Shown: positions 11,801 through 25,200 of the stretch, one piece after another
How positions within the stretch are numbered: position 1 is the stretch's first letter
Layout of the letters: every line of letters starts with the position of its first letter
Assembly: GCF_032854445.1 (NCBI RefSeq)
Contig: NC_088300.1
Location: forward strand, 55,216,984 to 55,280,983
Reading direction: 5' to 3'
DNA length: 64,000 nt
DNA from: Liolophura sinensis
Taxonomy: Eukaryota; Mollusca; Polyplacophora; Chitonida; Chitonidae
Notes under the pieces: model-generated
What the model was told of the DNA's origin: nothing
Databases searched by the model: none
What the model saw: only the letters and a program-made list of their open reading frames with translations
Made by a program: the position numbers and the translations under genes

Positions 11801-13332
11801 TGCTGTGAGTTCAAGTCAAGCTCATGCTGGCTTCCTCTCCGGCCGTGAGTGAGAAGGTTTGCCAGCAACCTGTGGATGGTCGTGGGTTTCCGTCATGCTC
11901 TGCCCGGTTTCCTCCCACCATAATGCTGGCCGCTGTCGTATAAATGAAATATTCTTGAGTACAGCGTAAAACACCAATCAAATAAATAAATAAATTTTTG
12001 GATCTGTCCAGAAATGCATCGTGAATGTCAAAGTGTTCTGCCTGATGTGGAAAAGGTTTTTGGTATTCTGTCTGGCATGTAATAAATATATGTATGTTGT
12101 GTTATCATAACCAGGAGAAAAGAATGCAGCAGTATAATTATCAAAGGCAAAATCTTATTTCTGGGTCCTGCCTGGTTTCCTCTATCCATAAACCTTGACT
12201 GCCATTGATAAAAGAAAGTAATTTTGAATATGATATGAAACCAAAATAAATACATAAATTTGATATGAGAATTAAACATCTGTATGTTCGGGAGATAAGA
12301 GTTCATTTGTTCTGTTATGTAGGAATTCCTCATGGATTGATCCAGTAACCACCACCACCACCACCACCACCACCACCACCACCACCACCTCTCCCTATTA
12401 TCCTCATCAAGAAGAAAACTATTATCATGAGGAGTCATCAGAGGATAGTAACAAGGAGGTTCGTCTTAGCTGTGAGATGGTAAAGACCCTGGGGGTGGAG
12501 CTCATACCAGGACTGACCTACAGTCTGCTGACTTACCTGGGGCTGATCATCTTGGTTACAGTGTTTAGCTCTGTTATTGGCTGTTGTCTGCAGGAGTGCA
12601 TCCATGATGAGGTGAGCCACTTGTTAACTTCTACACTCCATACTTGGATCATTGATGCCAGCTATCAGTCTCCCTGATGACAATTTCACTGGGTAGATCA
12701 TTCAACTCAAATCAAAGCAGTTTATATTTATCCTTATTCCTCAACATTTTAGCATACTTTCAGTGCAATTTATGCACATTTTTAATTTGATTTTTTGAGG
12801 CAAACCCACATTGAATGGATTGGTCAGGTGAGGGCTTCACAAATAGTACAGTTTTATTGGTAATAATGCCTTCAGAATATTTTCATTTACTTGTGTCAAT
12901 ATCTCGTAAGCTAACTGGATACATAATGACCATGATTTATCCTAACAATGCGTTGTTCACTCTTTACAGTATGGTGGGCCGGAGTTTGTACCTGTGGAAC
13001 AGTCCATGGACAGAGGTAGGATGAGTCAGCAGTTTATGGCAGTCCCTTCAGGCCACACAGGGGAGATGTTTGCCCCACTGCACAGCCCTCCCCCTGACAG
13101 CTACCCAGGCTATGCCCCACAATCTGGCATTCATCAACCCACCAGCTACTGGCAGAGTCAGTATCCCCAGAGTGTTCCTCAATCTGGATACCCTAGCCAC
13201 TCTCCCCAGACCCAGTTCTGGGCAGTTGGGGGCGCACATCCGGCCCCTCCGAGCGCACCACCTGGAGATAACCACTCTGATGAGGGCAGCGAAGGTTTCC
13301 AAGTGGAGAGCGAGCGCCAACTCCTCATGTAA
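8840..13332 (+). CDS. Four-pass membrane protein with proline-rich tail, TMEM255-like
   Basis: Six exons join in frame: 8840-9074 (acceptor CATTGCAG, ATG at 8930), 9942-10042, 10988-11044, 11493-11614, 12323-12611 and 12970-13332, giving 358 aa. Hydrophobic segments lie near residues 28-50, 66-96, 102-123 and 208-234, so both ends should face the cytosol. RRRKR separates TM2 and TM3. The TM3-TM4 loop holds a run of 14 Thr, then acidic and Tyr residues, and DRCK and RLSCEM cysteines. The 120-residue tail is rich in Pro, Ser, Gln and Tyr (repeated PQSGY-like motifs) and ends ERQLLM. The layout (basic N-terminus, close TM1-3, long Cys-bearing loop, TM4, PY-rich tail) recalls TMEM255/FAM70, but an MS4A-like protein is also possible. 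The function is unknown. The gene model is firm; the family name is not. Confidence 0.7.
10441..10500 (+). mobile_element. Small SINE-core fragment
   Basis: The piece GGTTTTCCCCGGGCTCTCCA followed by TTTTCCTCC resembles the core of the SINE family found elsewhere in the window, without head or tail. It lies in intron 2 of the four-pass gene. Confidence 0.4.
11730..11993 (+). mobile_element. Full-length tRNA-derived SINE with target-site duplication
   Basis: This is the best-preserved copy in the window. The head has a tRNA A-box (TGGCTTAGTTGGTTAGCGC) and a B-box-like GAGTTCAAGTC. Then come the core with CTTCCTCTCCGG and the tail with ATTCTTGAGTACAGC, ending in (AAAT)n. It is flanked by a perfect 13-bp direct repeat ATTTTTGGATCTG (11717-11729 and 11994-12006), the mark of LINE-assisted insertion. 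It lies in intron 4 of the four-pass gene, in the sense orientation. Confidence 0.92.
12347..12388 (+). repeat. (ACC)14 coding trinucleotide repeat, poly-Thr
   Basis: Fourteen uninterrupted ACC codons encode a Thr run in the TM3-TM4 loop of the four-pass protein. The pure repeat is expected to vary in length. In a loop predicted to be extracellular or lumenal, such a run could be O-glycosylated. Confidence 0.9.
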
Positions 13333-16310
13333 ACAGGCATTAGTGACGCAGATGGGCATGATTAAAAATGGCACATTTTCATTTAAATTGGTGTCGACAT
13401 TGCACTCCCTGAAGCTTCCAACAGCCTTATGGTGTAGACTATATAAGCTTCTTGTAACATAAATAGACGATCATGTTCCCTGGCAAGTTACGTAAGCCAT
13501 TACATGCTGACATACAGTAACACCATGCAAACTACATGTATAATACAAACCTATAATGTGAATGTTATGGTGATATATTCTTGATACAAGAGGAAATAAT
13601 TCCACAGAACAAAATGGAGTCCAGTCACTCCCAGCAGTCTTCCTAGTACCAAACACTTTCATCATGAAAATTGTTTCATTGTTTGTAATCGCAGAAATGC
13701 GCAGTAGTTGTGATATGGGGCAAGAATTCTTTGTTGCAGTAAGACACGTGTTAAAAGATGAACATCAAAAATTTGAACCACTAACATGTATGTATCAGGT
13801 AATGTAAAGAATGATTGTCATAGCTAGTAAACAAAAACCTGTGATCACAAGTCAAATTTCTTTTTGAAAAGACTCTGCCATAAGGCAACGCTATTAACAT
13901 GGAAAGTTACAAACTATTCATGACAGACATTTGTGAAAGTGAGCCCTGAATGCCCAAAATAGGTTATTTTCAAGAGTAAAACAAACATTCATTATTGAAA
14001 GGATTAAAGGTCATATTAAATGACCACTATCTTTACTGTTGATAGGGTGCTAATTAAATTGCTCGGGAAATTTGGATTCTGATCTGACAGTGCTTAAGTG
14101 TTTGTGACTTACATATATCGTATTACTGTGTTGATTCACATAATTATTATTATAATTATACTCTTGCTGGGTTCCTCTCCGGTCGTACGTGGGAAGGTCT
14201 GCAGCAACCTGCATATGATATGTTAGTTTCCTGTGGCAGGCCCTGGGCTCTGCTCAGTTTCCTTGCACCATAATTCTGGCCGCTGTTGTATAAGAAAATA
14301 TTCTTGAAAATGGCATAAACACCAATCAAGCATGTTACATACAGTGTAACTGGTGACTTGGCAAGTTCCAAGCTTGCACGTCTTGTCCAGGAATGGAATT
14401 CTAGATTTTTCCTGACTGGTGGTAGAGTTAATTTCATGGCACAAGAGTGTGTCAAGGTCACCTCAACTCCTGGCTGACTAATCTTGAACTAGGTATGGAA
14501 GGAGAAAAGAATAACGTCTACAAGTAGTCTTGAATTTCGACTTCATGTATGTTAAGTGTATCGTTATTAACATTGTTATTGTTTGGTAATTCCCAGTTTT
14601 TAATTGCAGAGATGGAATTTCTGCAACATTTATTGTATGTTTCACTCATATGGTTCAGTCTTGATGAATTCAGACCTTCTGACATTCTGCTTTATACATT
14701 TTGAAATTGTTCCTACATGATTTGGAATAAGTTTTGTGTCATTGTAATGTTTTTGCAGGGGGACATAAGAAATACATATTGTGCAAGTATTTGTTCTGCA
14801 TTGTCCAGACAAAAAAGATTATAGTGTTACACATGTGTGTATTTTTTATATCAGTGGGTTTATGTAGTTTAGTTATTTTTTTTCTCCAGATCTGTATTAT
14901 GTAGCTATAAATATGGGGAAATTTTGAAAAACATCAAAAACTGTTGGCTTATTGAAAGATGAAGTCCTTATATGCCAGTTTGGATATAGATGTATTCTCC
15001 TGTACTGTTATTTCAAATACTCATGCATATGACATGTCATGAATTGTACAGTTTTACATTTATCCCTTTACATGTACTTTATGGAGGAAGTGGTTATATC
15101 AAGAAAGGTCAACATAGTTTAATAAGCATTTGTTTGTTAATATTGAAATCAGCATTCTTAATCTCTGATAAAACAAGAACATAAAAATGAATTTTCTGAG
15201 TTGTCAACAGATATAAAATGTGCAATAATATATATTTGTTACATAAAGGTGAAGTGCATGCCTTCATAGGGCAGAGAGATATTCAGATTGTATTACCTCA
15301 TTTCACATTACACTGCCAAAAATAGGACTTAATTGCTCCCTTACACCATACAAAAAAAAAAAGACAAAGAATTCCAAATAAATAAGAATTGTTCTACTCT
15401 TAGGAAATGAGGATATTCCTTGAATGAACAGTGAAAACTTTAGGCCCTCACCTGAAAGAATTTGATATTAAGTAACCGAAAAAATAGTTCATTTTGGATG
15501 CTGATTAGGATGTTTCCTTTAGATGTAAAATGTCTTGCCACCCTGTTTGGAAATCATGTTTTGACATCATAGTGCAATCAAGCATGTAACTAATCCCTAG
15601 GACATCTGGTTGTCCTATTAACAATAGTCTTGTTTAGGTTTGGTAAGATGTGTCTTCATGTATGACAGTTCAGAATGGTGTACAGGATGACATCTGTCTG
15701 AATCTTTTTGGCTCTTGTTTTCATCAGTACTGTAGGCATTTTGTGCCATTATTGTGGGCTGGCCCCATAGCTTTCCTGAGCTCTGAAATCGGCGGACTAG
15801 GATTCCAGCTGAGCTTCCACACAGACCTATTTCAGAAAGCTAAGCTGTGAAGGATAAAACATATCTCGGATCTAACCTTTCCTGGTCCGTGGCAGACATT
15901 CATATTGAATTTTTTTAACGTCTGGAAAAGCTTAAATTCATTGCTGAATATGTTTGCTTTGGTTTGATTCTGGCCTTTTCATTTTCTTTGTAGTTTTTTT
16001 TTTTGCGACATTTTTCGCACTTTGAATCATTTGATACATATACACATAGGTAAATGTAGTTTTCAATTTTTGGCATTTTTTACCCTTATTCACTGCCTTT
16101 GATTTAGCTCTCTTGTTGATTTAGATTTAGTTTACATGTACTTGGATGTCCATTTTGTTAGTCTTATAGTGTAAACATTTTACAAAAGAATTTCCGTCAC
16201 TTTTCTAAAATGGCATTTATTTTCCTGATGTTTCACTCTTGTACTGGTATGCATCCTTTTGGAACATGTCTAATTGTATTACCATTGATGTCAATAAAGT
16301 GTGACATTTA
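13333..16310 (+). other. Probable 3' UTR of the four-pass gene
   Basis: This follows the stop codon. A good AATAAA at 16293-16298 in the context GTCAATAAAGTGTGA is a likely cleavage signal, which would give a 3-kb 3' UTR. A diverged SINE lies at about 14157-14335. No coding signature is seen. Confidence 0.4.
14157..14335 (+). mobile_element. Diverged SINE copy, head missing
   Basis: The order of recognisable pieces is CTCTTGCTGGGTTCCTCTCC, GGAAGGTCTGCAGCAACCTG, GGCCCTGGGCTCTGC, CACCATAATTCTGGCC, ATATTCTTGAAAATGGC and AACACCAATCAA. This is the core and tail of the window's common SINE, with several differences and no (AAAT)n tract. Confidence 0.75.
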
Positions 16311-17424
16311 CAAATGATACCTGTGTTACTTATTTTGTGAAGTGTACTCATAAGACCAGTAGTGTTTAGAAAGATTTTCATCTCGCTGAAGTCCATATCC
16401 AGTGTAGCCACATTATACTGACTTGTTTGGGTGGATCCATGGTCAAATGGTTATAATGCTTGCCAGTCAATGTTTACTGGGCACAAGAGGTTGGGCTTTA
16501 CAACTGTCCTTGGGCAATGTAACCCCCCACCTCACCCCGATGTTACTGTTTGTGGGGTCAGAGGCTCTTATGTTGCCATTTGCTCAACAAGGTTTGTTCA
16601 CACAGTCCATACATGTATGTCACATGGGAAAGTTTGTCAGGAACTTACCAGAGGTTGGTGGCATGTATTGAATGAATATGACAAATAGTAGACTACAACT
16701 TCACTGTTTTTTCTGCTGTAGCCAAATGCAGTCATGATCACAAACCATTCTGATAGCCAGAGAACTGAGCATGTACATGGGCAAAGTGTTAAACCAACAA
16801 ACTTCTAGCTGTATCCTGACCCTAAATCCTCAACAAATTTGACCGCCTACAAAGTACACAGATGAACAGATGGAAAAGTGTTCTATTTCAGCAAATTATG
16901 TTTTAGATTTTCTGTGAAAACTCCAAGTGACCATTTTACTTTAATCTTCAAAATGTTAAAATGCCTTCAAATCTACTGGTCAAATTTGTTAAGGATTTAG
17001 GGTAGTTACAGGTAAAGCTGGTGGAAACATAAGGCCTATCCTTTTTATGTCCTGTAGTAAATAAATGACACCACCACACTATATATATTTTCACAGACTT
17101 GCTGTGTATGGCTCTTTATCCTGAGCAATATAATTTACACCACTGTGACTACCTTCAAAATCTAGTAATCTACAGGTAACACTGATTTCATAGACAATTT
17201 CATAACAGAGTACAACAGCTGCCTACTTCAAAGAATCTGGACAAATCCGAGGTTTGAACAGCTATGCATGCATGTGAGGAAAACAAGGACTTGTTAACAT
17301 TCAGAAATAAATAACGAGACCGACTTAAACATTTTCTAGTTCAAGCAATCAACATGCACACTGACATCAAACGGGTCTGCTTGACGCAAAGGGGTACATA
17401 AGTCAACATGTGATATATGGCTGT

Positions 17425-17469
<45 letters not shown>

Positions 17470-19290
17470 TTGGTCTTTTTCTATGGCCGACTATATAAGT
17501 TAAACATGTACTTGTATGTTGTAACAGCCAGGCGTATAGGTAAATGGCTGAGCCAGGGTCTTTCCTGGAATATTCATGTTTTCACATTATGGCCAAGTAC
17601 TTCCAAAAGTAAGACTACTGTTAAATTTAGTCTCACTCACTTTGTGTATTAAGATGACAGTGGAATCAACATTTAAGTCTGATTTAACATTTTATACACT
17701 TTCGAGTGGCAAGCTCCTGATAACCTGCCTTAACTCCCCAAACACCACATGCCTTAAAAAGATGGCTGTATTGCATACTCTAATTGTATTTAATGAACAG
17801 CACAGATCACAAATGACATTACATTATTCAAATTTGTCTAAATTTTGACACTATGTAAACAGCATAAATCTATTTAGAGCAGAAACAGCAAGTTCCGATT
17901 GATGCTATAGTTGAAAATGTAGCACTGGTTACCACTTGAAAACTCACAAAACATAAACAATTGACTGTCAGAGATGGCATGGGATTAAGATCCTTCAGCT
18001 ACAATGTGAGCAAAAATTTTTCAAAGGGACTTCTTTGCCTACCAGCTTATTGTGTATTGACACCAGTATGTACTTGACAATACAATATTTATGAAATCAA
18101 TGTCACCACTTTTCCTATTATAACACAAGAGAAAATATCTAACTGTCATACAGATATCTGACATATACTTATTACAAGAAGTTGTCACAGAGAGAAATGT
18201 GTCAAAATGAATACTTCTTGGGACTTCAAAGTTAAATAATTAATGCTGATGGTTCCTTGAGAAATATTATTTCTATTGCATGTATGACGCAGATGACTAT
18301 GTACAGTACTACTACATCCTCCTAAAATGCAGTTCTATTGTTTTGAGGCCTGTCAAATGAATAATATTGTTCACTTAATGCTATCCAATTTAAATACTGT
18401 TCAAACATTTCAAATATATTGTAATCAATTCTACAGATATATGAAAATCTGAACTGCATAATTAATGTCCAATAATGAATTTGATGTCCTAACTAATGCT
18501 GGCGGTGTGGAGTAAGTTACAGGACATTGATGACATTTACAAGCGCAGGTGTACTGAGCGCACTGTTTTAACATGCCTACATGCAGTTGTGGATGATTCA
18601 CTTATTCACACAATTTCCAGAGCCTGGCTCAGGCATGCACTTTTAATTCTATTATTCACCCAGCCAAACTGCTCAAATGTTTACACTACCAATGTAGAGA
18701 ATAAACATCTTAAATTTTCATCAATTTTATACAGTTTACACCAGTTATTAAACAGGTTAAATAACATAAATACTTTGATACATGCATGCTCTGTATCACA
18801 CAAAAAGAATCTTTGAAGCACCCTTTGACAACTATGTGAGCAATCCATTCACACAAAAAAAATATTTCCAGTCACATATAAATATAAAAAAAAAATGCTA
18901 CATGGAAGTTTTGTTTTAGAATTGAGTTCACTGATAAATGACATTAATGAAGAAAAACTCAAATAATACAGATCAAAAGAAAGTCAAAATTCAAATTATA
19001 TAACTGATATGTACGAGATACAAGTACACATCAAAAATTGACATGTACTGATGACAATATTATTTTCAATAATTCCATCATTTATGGCATATTATTAAAG
19101 CAAAACTTCCACAAATATTGAGCTTTATAATTAAAAAAAAAGAAATAGAAAAACTGCAATTCATAACAAAACTATGCACCAATTTGCACCAAGTCATAAA
19201 CAAAAACCAAACAAAATTCATAACAGATGTAGAAACTCAATATTCAAAATTCATAGACATGTTACCAAAAAAAAAAACAAAAAAAAACAA
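16311..19290. other. Convergent intergenic region, includes FOXM1 3' UTR
   Basis: The four-pass gene (+) and FOXM1 (-) converge here. No ORF has a protein signature. A tRNA-like stretch at about 16436-16475 (GGTCAAATGGTTATAATGC) may be a degenerate SINE head. An (AT)n/(AC)n microsatellite lies at 17431-17470. I could not choose a FOXM1 polyadenylation signal with confidence. Confidence 0.4.
17431..17470. repeat. (AT)n-(AC)n compound microsatellite
   Basis: A run of about 12 AT units passes directly into about 8 AC units. Confidence 0.9.
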
Positions 19291-22200
19291 CTATGTGGAT
19301 TGAAAGGGATTAGCCCAGTTCAAACTGGATAAATTAAATTGTGAATTGTCCAGCTCATCTACAAGACATGGGTCAATCTCAGCCAATAAGTGACTGATAC
19401 TCTGAGGGTTGTCTTTAGTCTGGCAGTCAATGTCACCTCCCCCGTGAAGAGGAGAGAGGTCGGCAGAGTTTATCTGTAACAGAGAGGCGTTCGGAGTGTC
19501 AAGCAGACCATTTGCTATCTTCAACCAGGCCTCCAGTGACTTCACGGGAGTCACAATGGTCGGGGAGTCACAGTCGAAGTTAGCAGGTAAACAGTCCAGG
19601 AAGCTCCCGTTGCACAGCCCACCCAGTCTGCCAGGTGTCAGACCAGCAATGGGTGACAGCCACTTGGGAGAGTCCGCCATAGACTTGAGTGGTGTTGATG
19701 ATGCAGTCGGCTCAGCTGCTGGTGTGTCCAGAAGTTGCCGTAATGGAGTAGGTAATCCATTCTCTATATCATTGTCTAACTGGCTTTCAGTGATAATTCC
19801 ACTGTCCTTCACAGGTGTGCTATTTTTCTGGACAGTTCTGTTGCTTTTGCCGGATTTCTTTCTCTTTGATTTTGACTTTGAGTACATTTTTGGTTTAGGT
19901 AGCCCTGGTTTAACCTTTGTTCTCTTGCTGGGCTGTTCATCACCCGTGGATTCCTGGAGGAGTGTGGTTTCTACGTCCATACAGCCTGCTGTGTTCCACG
20001 CTTCTTTGATCACATTGCAGGTGTCAACCTTCCTTTCCTCAGATGCCACAACTTCAGGGCTGCAGGGGACTACACCTGTATTAACAGCACTTGACAGCTG
20101 CTCATTCCCTGAAACATAGCAATACGCTTAGTCCAAGACACAAACAAGCCAAACACAGACGCTGGAGTCAACTGTTCAAACTCCACTAACGGTTCCCTAC
20201 CAGCATCACTACTTTCACGAAACATATTATTTTTCATAAATAAGATTTAATCATTTTAAAGTATTCAGGTTACTAAAAAGTTTGCTAGTTTAATTAGAGC
20301 TCTGTATGAGTGTAATAGTCAATAATCGTATCAAAACAACAAAATGCTATGCTATCCACTTCAGAGAGGTATACATGTGGTAAATGACCTAATGTTTCGT
20401 ACAGGACTAAGTCACCCCTTTTGCCTAAGCTCTATTGATCTTAGACAGTTGTTTTGAGGTTTCTTTAGAAGGTAGGATGACAGACTACTACGAAAGTTTC
20501 AGCACCAAAAGTAATGTTTTACCATGTTTATTTACCTCTTAAAATACATTTTTTCTTACCATATTGTGTTTTACACTATCAAATTATAGAACAACTCTGG
20601 ATTAGATTGGTCTACAAAATTAGGTGCATCCGTTTCTGTATTTATTTAACACACAAACATCTAATAACGACTAATACCCTATAATAAAACTGTACTGAAA
20701 ATATGAATTATTCATTTTGACTGACATACCTTGATACCCTTGGGCCTGATTGAGTATCACACCTGTATCCATGGGCTGGGGAATTGGGACTGGCTGATTA
20801 GCACCAGGAATCATGGATAACTGTGATGTAGTGGATGGCAAGGCACCACCCAGAGAGCTGATGGGTATAAGTGCATAGGCCTGAAGAGTTCCTCCAGGGT
20901 TTCTCATCAAAGGTAACGACACAGGTGGGCGTGGCAGGATGGGCGTAGGACCTTCAAGATAATTATGTATGAATGAATGAATATGGCTTAACACCACTTC
21001 GGTAATAAACAAGAATATGTTTAAGCTTAGGACAATTAGGACAAGTACAGTTACAGACTCCATGATATGAAAATTTTTGATGATGGTTGCACAGATATGC
21101 TCCTTGGCTAAACAGATCTGTGGTCCTTCATCATACTATGCAAAAATACCTTTCTTTTCCTTTTTCTTGAGGTGCCCAGATTGAGCTGCAGGTTGGTTAC
21201 ATGATTGCCCAGGAATATTCAGCTGAGTTAGACCTAATGAGGCTGCATTGAAGAGGGGCACCGATGACAAGACATGTGTAGTCAGGGACTGGTTGTAGTT
21301 ATCCTGTGAGGCTAGAGTATCTGTGAAAAAAGACCGGACATTTAGACCAGCATACAACTACTGACCTGATGTGTCTGTGTTAAACAGCACACAGCAGTTA
21401 GTGTTATAGGTGGAGGATGCCTGAGAGCCCAAGTAAAAGACCACACTTTAAAAAGTAACTGACACTTTCCCACATAAAATGCACAAAACGTCACCTACAG
21501 AGACAGCTCAGTATGTATGCTCGTATGAAAACCCGAAAAACGAAACTTCATGTAAGACCATGAAATATAAAACAAATCCTGTCCAATTTTTTGTGAACAT
21601 TAATGCATGCAAATCTTGGAAATTCTCTGCCCAAGGCAGCCTTGACTCACGACCTCACCCAGTAAATCTGTGACTCAAATTACAAGGCCTATCTCAACTT
21701 TGATTAAGCTACTTTATACCACAACATATTTTTGTTTCTAATCAAAGCAGAAGCATACCTTTAGCCTGGGAGGATTTGGAGTATTTCATTTTCTTGGAAT
21801 TACTGTCCTTCACAGTCCAATGGGAACCGTGCTGTTTTGGGTTAGAAGGAACTCTGACGAATATGTCATAAACAGACAAATTGTGACGGATGGAATTCTG
21901 AAAGACAAGCAGTAAATATAAATCATTTGATCTTCATTGTTGCGCAATATGTGGGTATCTAAAATCTGTAGTAACACATTCTTTCAGAATTTACAAGTAT
22001 AGAAAAAACAGTCTGTTGAGCACATAGTGTAGCCTGAAAGGAAACCCATAGTGTCTCCATTGTGGACCCAGTTTTCATCAGTTACTTAGACCTTGGAAAA
22101 CTTGTCAAAACAGAGTAGCAAAGGCCGCAATACATGCAAGGGTTATAGATAATGTGAATAACAAGCAGTGATGCTTGTGTGAGCAAAAACTGAAAGTTAA

Positions 22201-25200
22201 TCAAACTACACATGCCCAGCCACACTTTGTAACTTTAGTACACTGCTTTTCCCACACTGAGAAATTAAATGCAGTTTGGGTCGGCTGTAAAGCTACAAAA
22301 CACACAAGCACAGTAGCCAGAGGTTAGTGCTGGTAGTTAGCATGCTCCTTGCTAGAGTCCAATCACAGGCTGTCCAACAACTTGGTTGCTCTGATGAATG
22401 TCTTGAATTGTGGACCCAGTTTCGCATAGCCCATGACTGAAGAAAGGCTTTGTGAGGTTACCCCCTGTTTTATGACCCTACTAACACAAGAAGACCGAAC
22501 TACGAATTCAATCTGGTAAGATAAGCTGCTGGACTTATCAATTAAATTGAGTGACCTTCTCTCGTCATCTTCATCAGTCTAGTATCCTCCAAGACGGCAA
22601 GATGGGAGACTAAATTACGGATGAGAGAACTGAAAAAAAGTATTATGACTTAAGCTTCGCATGATCTATCCATCAGTACAATAGTTACCCTCCAACCAGG
22701 TTTTGCGGTGTACTTGTAAAATGGGAATGTGTCTTCAATCCATTTGCAGATTTCTCGCAGTGTCATCTTTTTGTCTTCACGACTGTTCATGGCCATACGG
22801 ATCAACATCATGTACGAGTAAGCAGGTCTTTTGTGTCTTCCACACTCCAGACTTACCTACAAACAACGGCAGTATTATGAAATAGTCAGTAATTGCTTTG
22901 ATTTTCCCTTTTTTTTTTAAGCTTTATTTCAGTTACATGAATATCTTAACACATTTCGTTTGCAGGCCAGATCATTTTTTTTTTATGTATTTATTTATTT
23001 CATTGGTGTTTTACACCGTACTCAAAGAGTATTACACTTATACGACAGCGGGCAGGATTATGGTGGGAAGAAAACGGGCAGAACCCGGGGGAAACTCATG
23101 CCCTTCCCATGTACTGCTAGCGAGGAAGCCAGCATCAAATGGACTTGAACTCATGTTACCGCCTGTGTGAGAGGTTCCTGGGTCATTACACTGCACTAGC
23201 CCACTAACCAACTGAGCCACAGAGGCCCCCATATTTATAAAGATGAGGTCATGCTCTCAAGCTACCTAGTATTGGACTACCTAGTAAAAGACTACATATT
23301 GGAGAATAAACGCAAATGTTCACTTCAAGCCATTCAAACTGAATGTTCTGTATTTTTCCTCTAATAGCGAATTTATGAACTTTCAGAAAATGTGACTCTC
23401 AGTGCCTTGAAATTTTCTGTTTTTGGGCAAAAATTAATTTTTTTTAATACATGTAACTCCAATTCAACTCAAATTATGAAAGGTTATGCATGCATAGAAA
23501 TGTAAAAGCATTGCCATATATGGATGAAGATGGCCGGTGTGCAATGGTCGTTCAAAATGGACCCCTATGATTCCTTTCATTCTCAGCAAAAGCAATTCTG
23601 ACGTCAAGATTCACAGACAGATTGACATATGTAACCCATGTGTTTCCAGCAAGAATGAATACAATTTGTCATATACATGTTCTTGAGAGACAGTTCAGCA
23701 AACAGTGCACCACAGTGTTGAACATTAACCTCATGCATACTGTAGGAAAGTGCAGAGAAATGCTAACCTAATTCATCCTCAAACACTTATATTTAAGCCT
23801 ACAGCCTGCAAGGCTACTTCATTAATTCACGATATACATGTGTAAGCCCTGATAAAGAAATTCTCGTTACCCTTTCAATTTCTTTTCCAGTTGGAATAGC
23901 TCCTGGTTTACTTTTAGGGACCAGCCCTTCAGATGCTAATCCACCAAGCCACTGAATATTTGTCAGGGAATCATCAAGGTTCACACTCTTCTCACCTAGC
24001 GGAACAGACACACAAGAAAATGTTTGGAGGTAATCTGTGGCATTCTGATGTCTTTAAACATATGTGCATTTGAGTACAAAAAACAATGTAAAGACATATT
24101 CATTCATTGTCACAAAAGGATTCTATACACTATTACACATGTTATTGTAAATGTAGTACTTGAGAATATTTCACTCATATAAATACTTATAGGTCACTTT
24201 TATGGATGCAGGAAATCTGATTGACCGGCAAAACCACTGACTCTTACAAGTGACTTTTGAGACTTTCCCCAGTCAGCATTGGTTTTCAACAAAAGCTACA
24301 TATAGCCATACTAGCTAAGCTGAAGTTACGCCAGGCTTAAATCTTAATAAAGGTCATATCCTTGTACAAAGCAAATGACACTTTAGTCTGGGACAAAGTC
24401 AATACAGGACTTGAGTCCTGATACACTTTTGAACAACTGGGCCCAGGATTCTTACTAAAAATGTTTTAGAGTGTCAGTCAGGTTATGTCTAACAAAGGTA
24501 TTTTTAATGATGACCCGATAAAGATGGATTTACATCAGTGTCAAACAGACACTAATATTATAACTGTTACCTTTAATGTCAGAGGTGACCTTCTGACTGG
24601 TGGAGGCCTGCACAGGGCCTTGACTGTCGGAGTTAGCCTGGATGGTAATATGTATTTGTGTCGCAGGGGAGCTAGTTCCAAGAGTATCAACTTTATTCGT
24701 CACTGGTACAGAACTGTAGGTAATTAAAGGTGTTGTGCATGATGTGTTACCGGATGTTAACAGCACTTTAGGGGAATTTGCAGTCTTTCTGGAGCATTTC
24801 TGATTCGGCGTACTTGACTTAGGGAAAGACGGACTTTCCTGAACAACAAATATTTTCCTTACAGCTCCAAGTTTTTCTGGCAATTCAGGAGTAGGTGTTT
24901 TGTATGCATGGCGAACAAAGTCAGGAGTAATGGTGCATTTGTTTTGAGATCCAGAAGACACAGGAGTTTTATTGGAAAATCCTATGACAGTGCTCGCGTC
25001 ACTTCCGCATGATGGGCTTGCAAACAGTTTTCTATTAAGAGCCACGTTCGTTCCCGTCAGATCATTTGGACTGAACGTGATATTACGGCCAAGTGTAGGT
25101 CTTTTTACTGATGTTTTAGCATCTATTACATTTACATCTTTTCTGATACAACCACTTGTCTGATATGTTACTTCTGGAGACTTTGATGCAGATTTAATCC

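Noticed and set aside
13048-13462. Overlapping ORFs on both strands in the four-pass tail exon
   Set aside because: They are alternate frames of a GC-richer coding exon; only the frame continuing from the upstream exons is supported.
15650-16690. ORFs of 66-85 codons at 15.65 and 16.4 kb
   Set aside because: They have no homology that I recognise, no splice support, and lie in probable 3' UTR and repeat-like sequence.
19496-20119. 207-codon + strand ORF
   Set aside because: It is the antisense shadow of the last FOXM1 exon, which has a recognisable product, an acceptor and the right phase.
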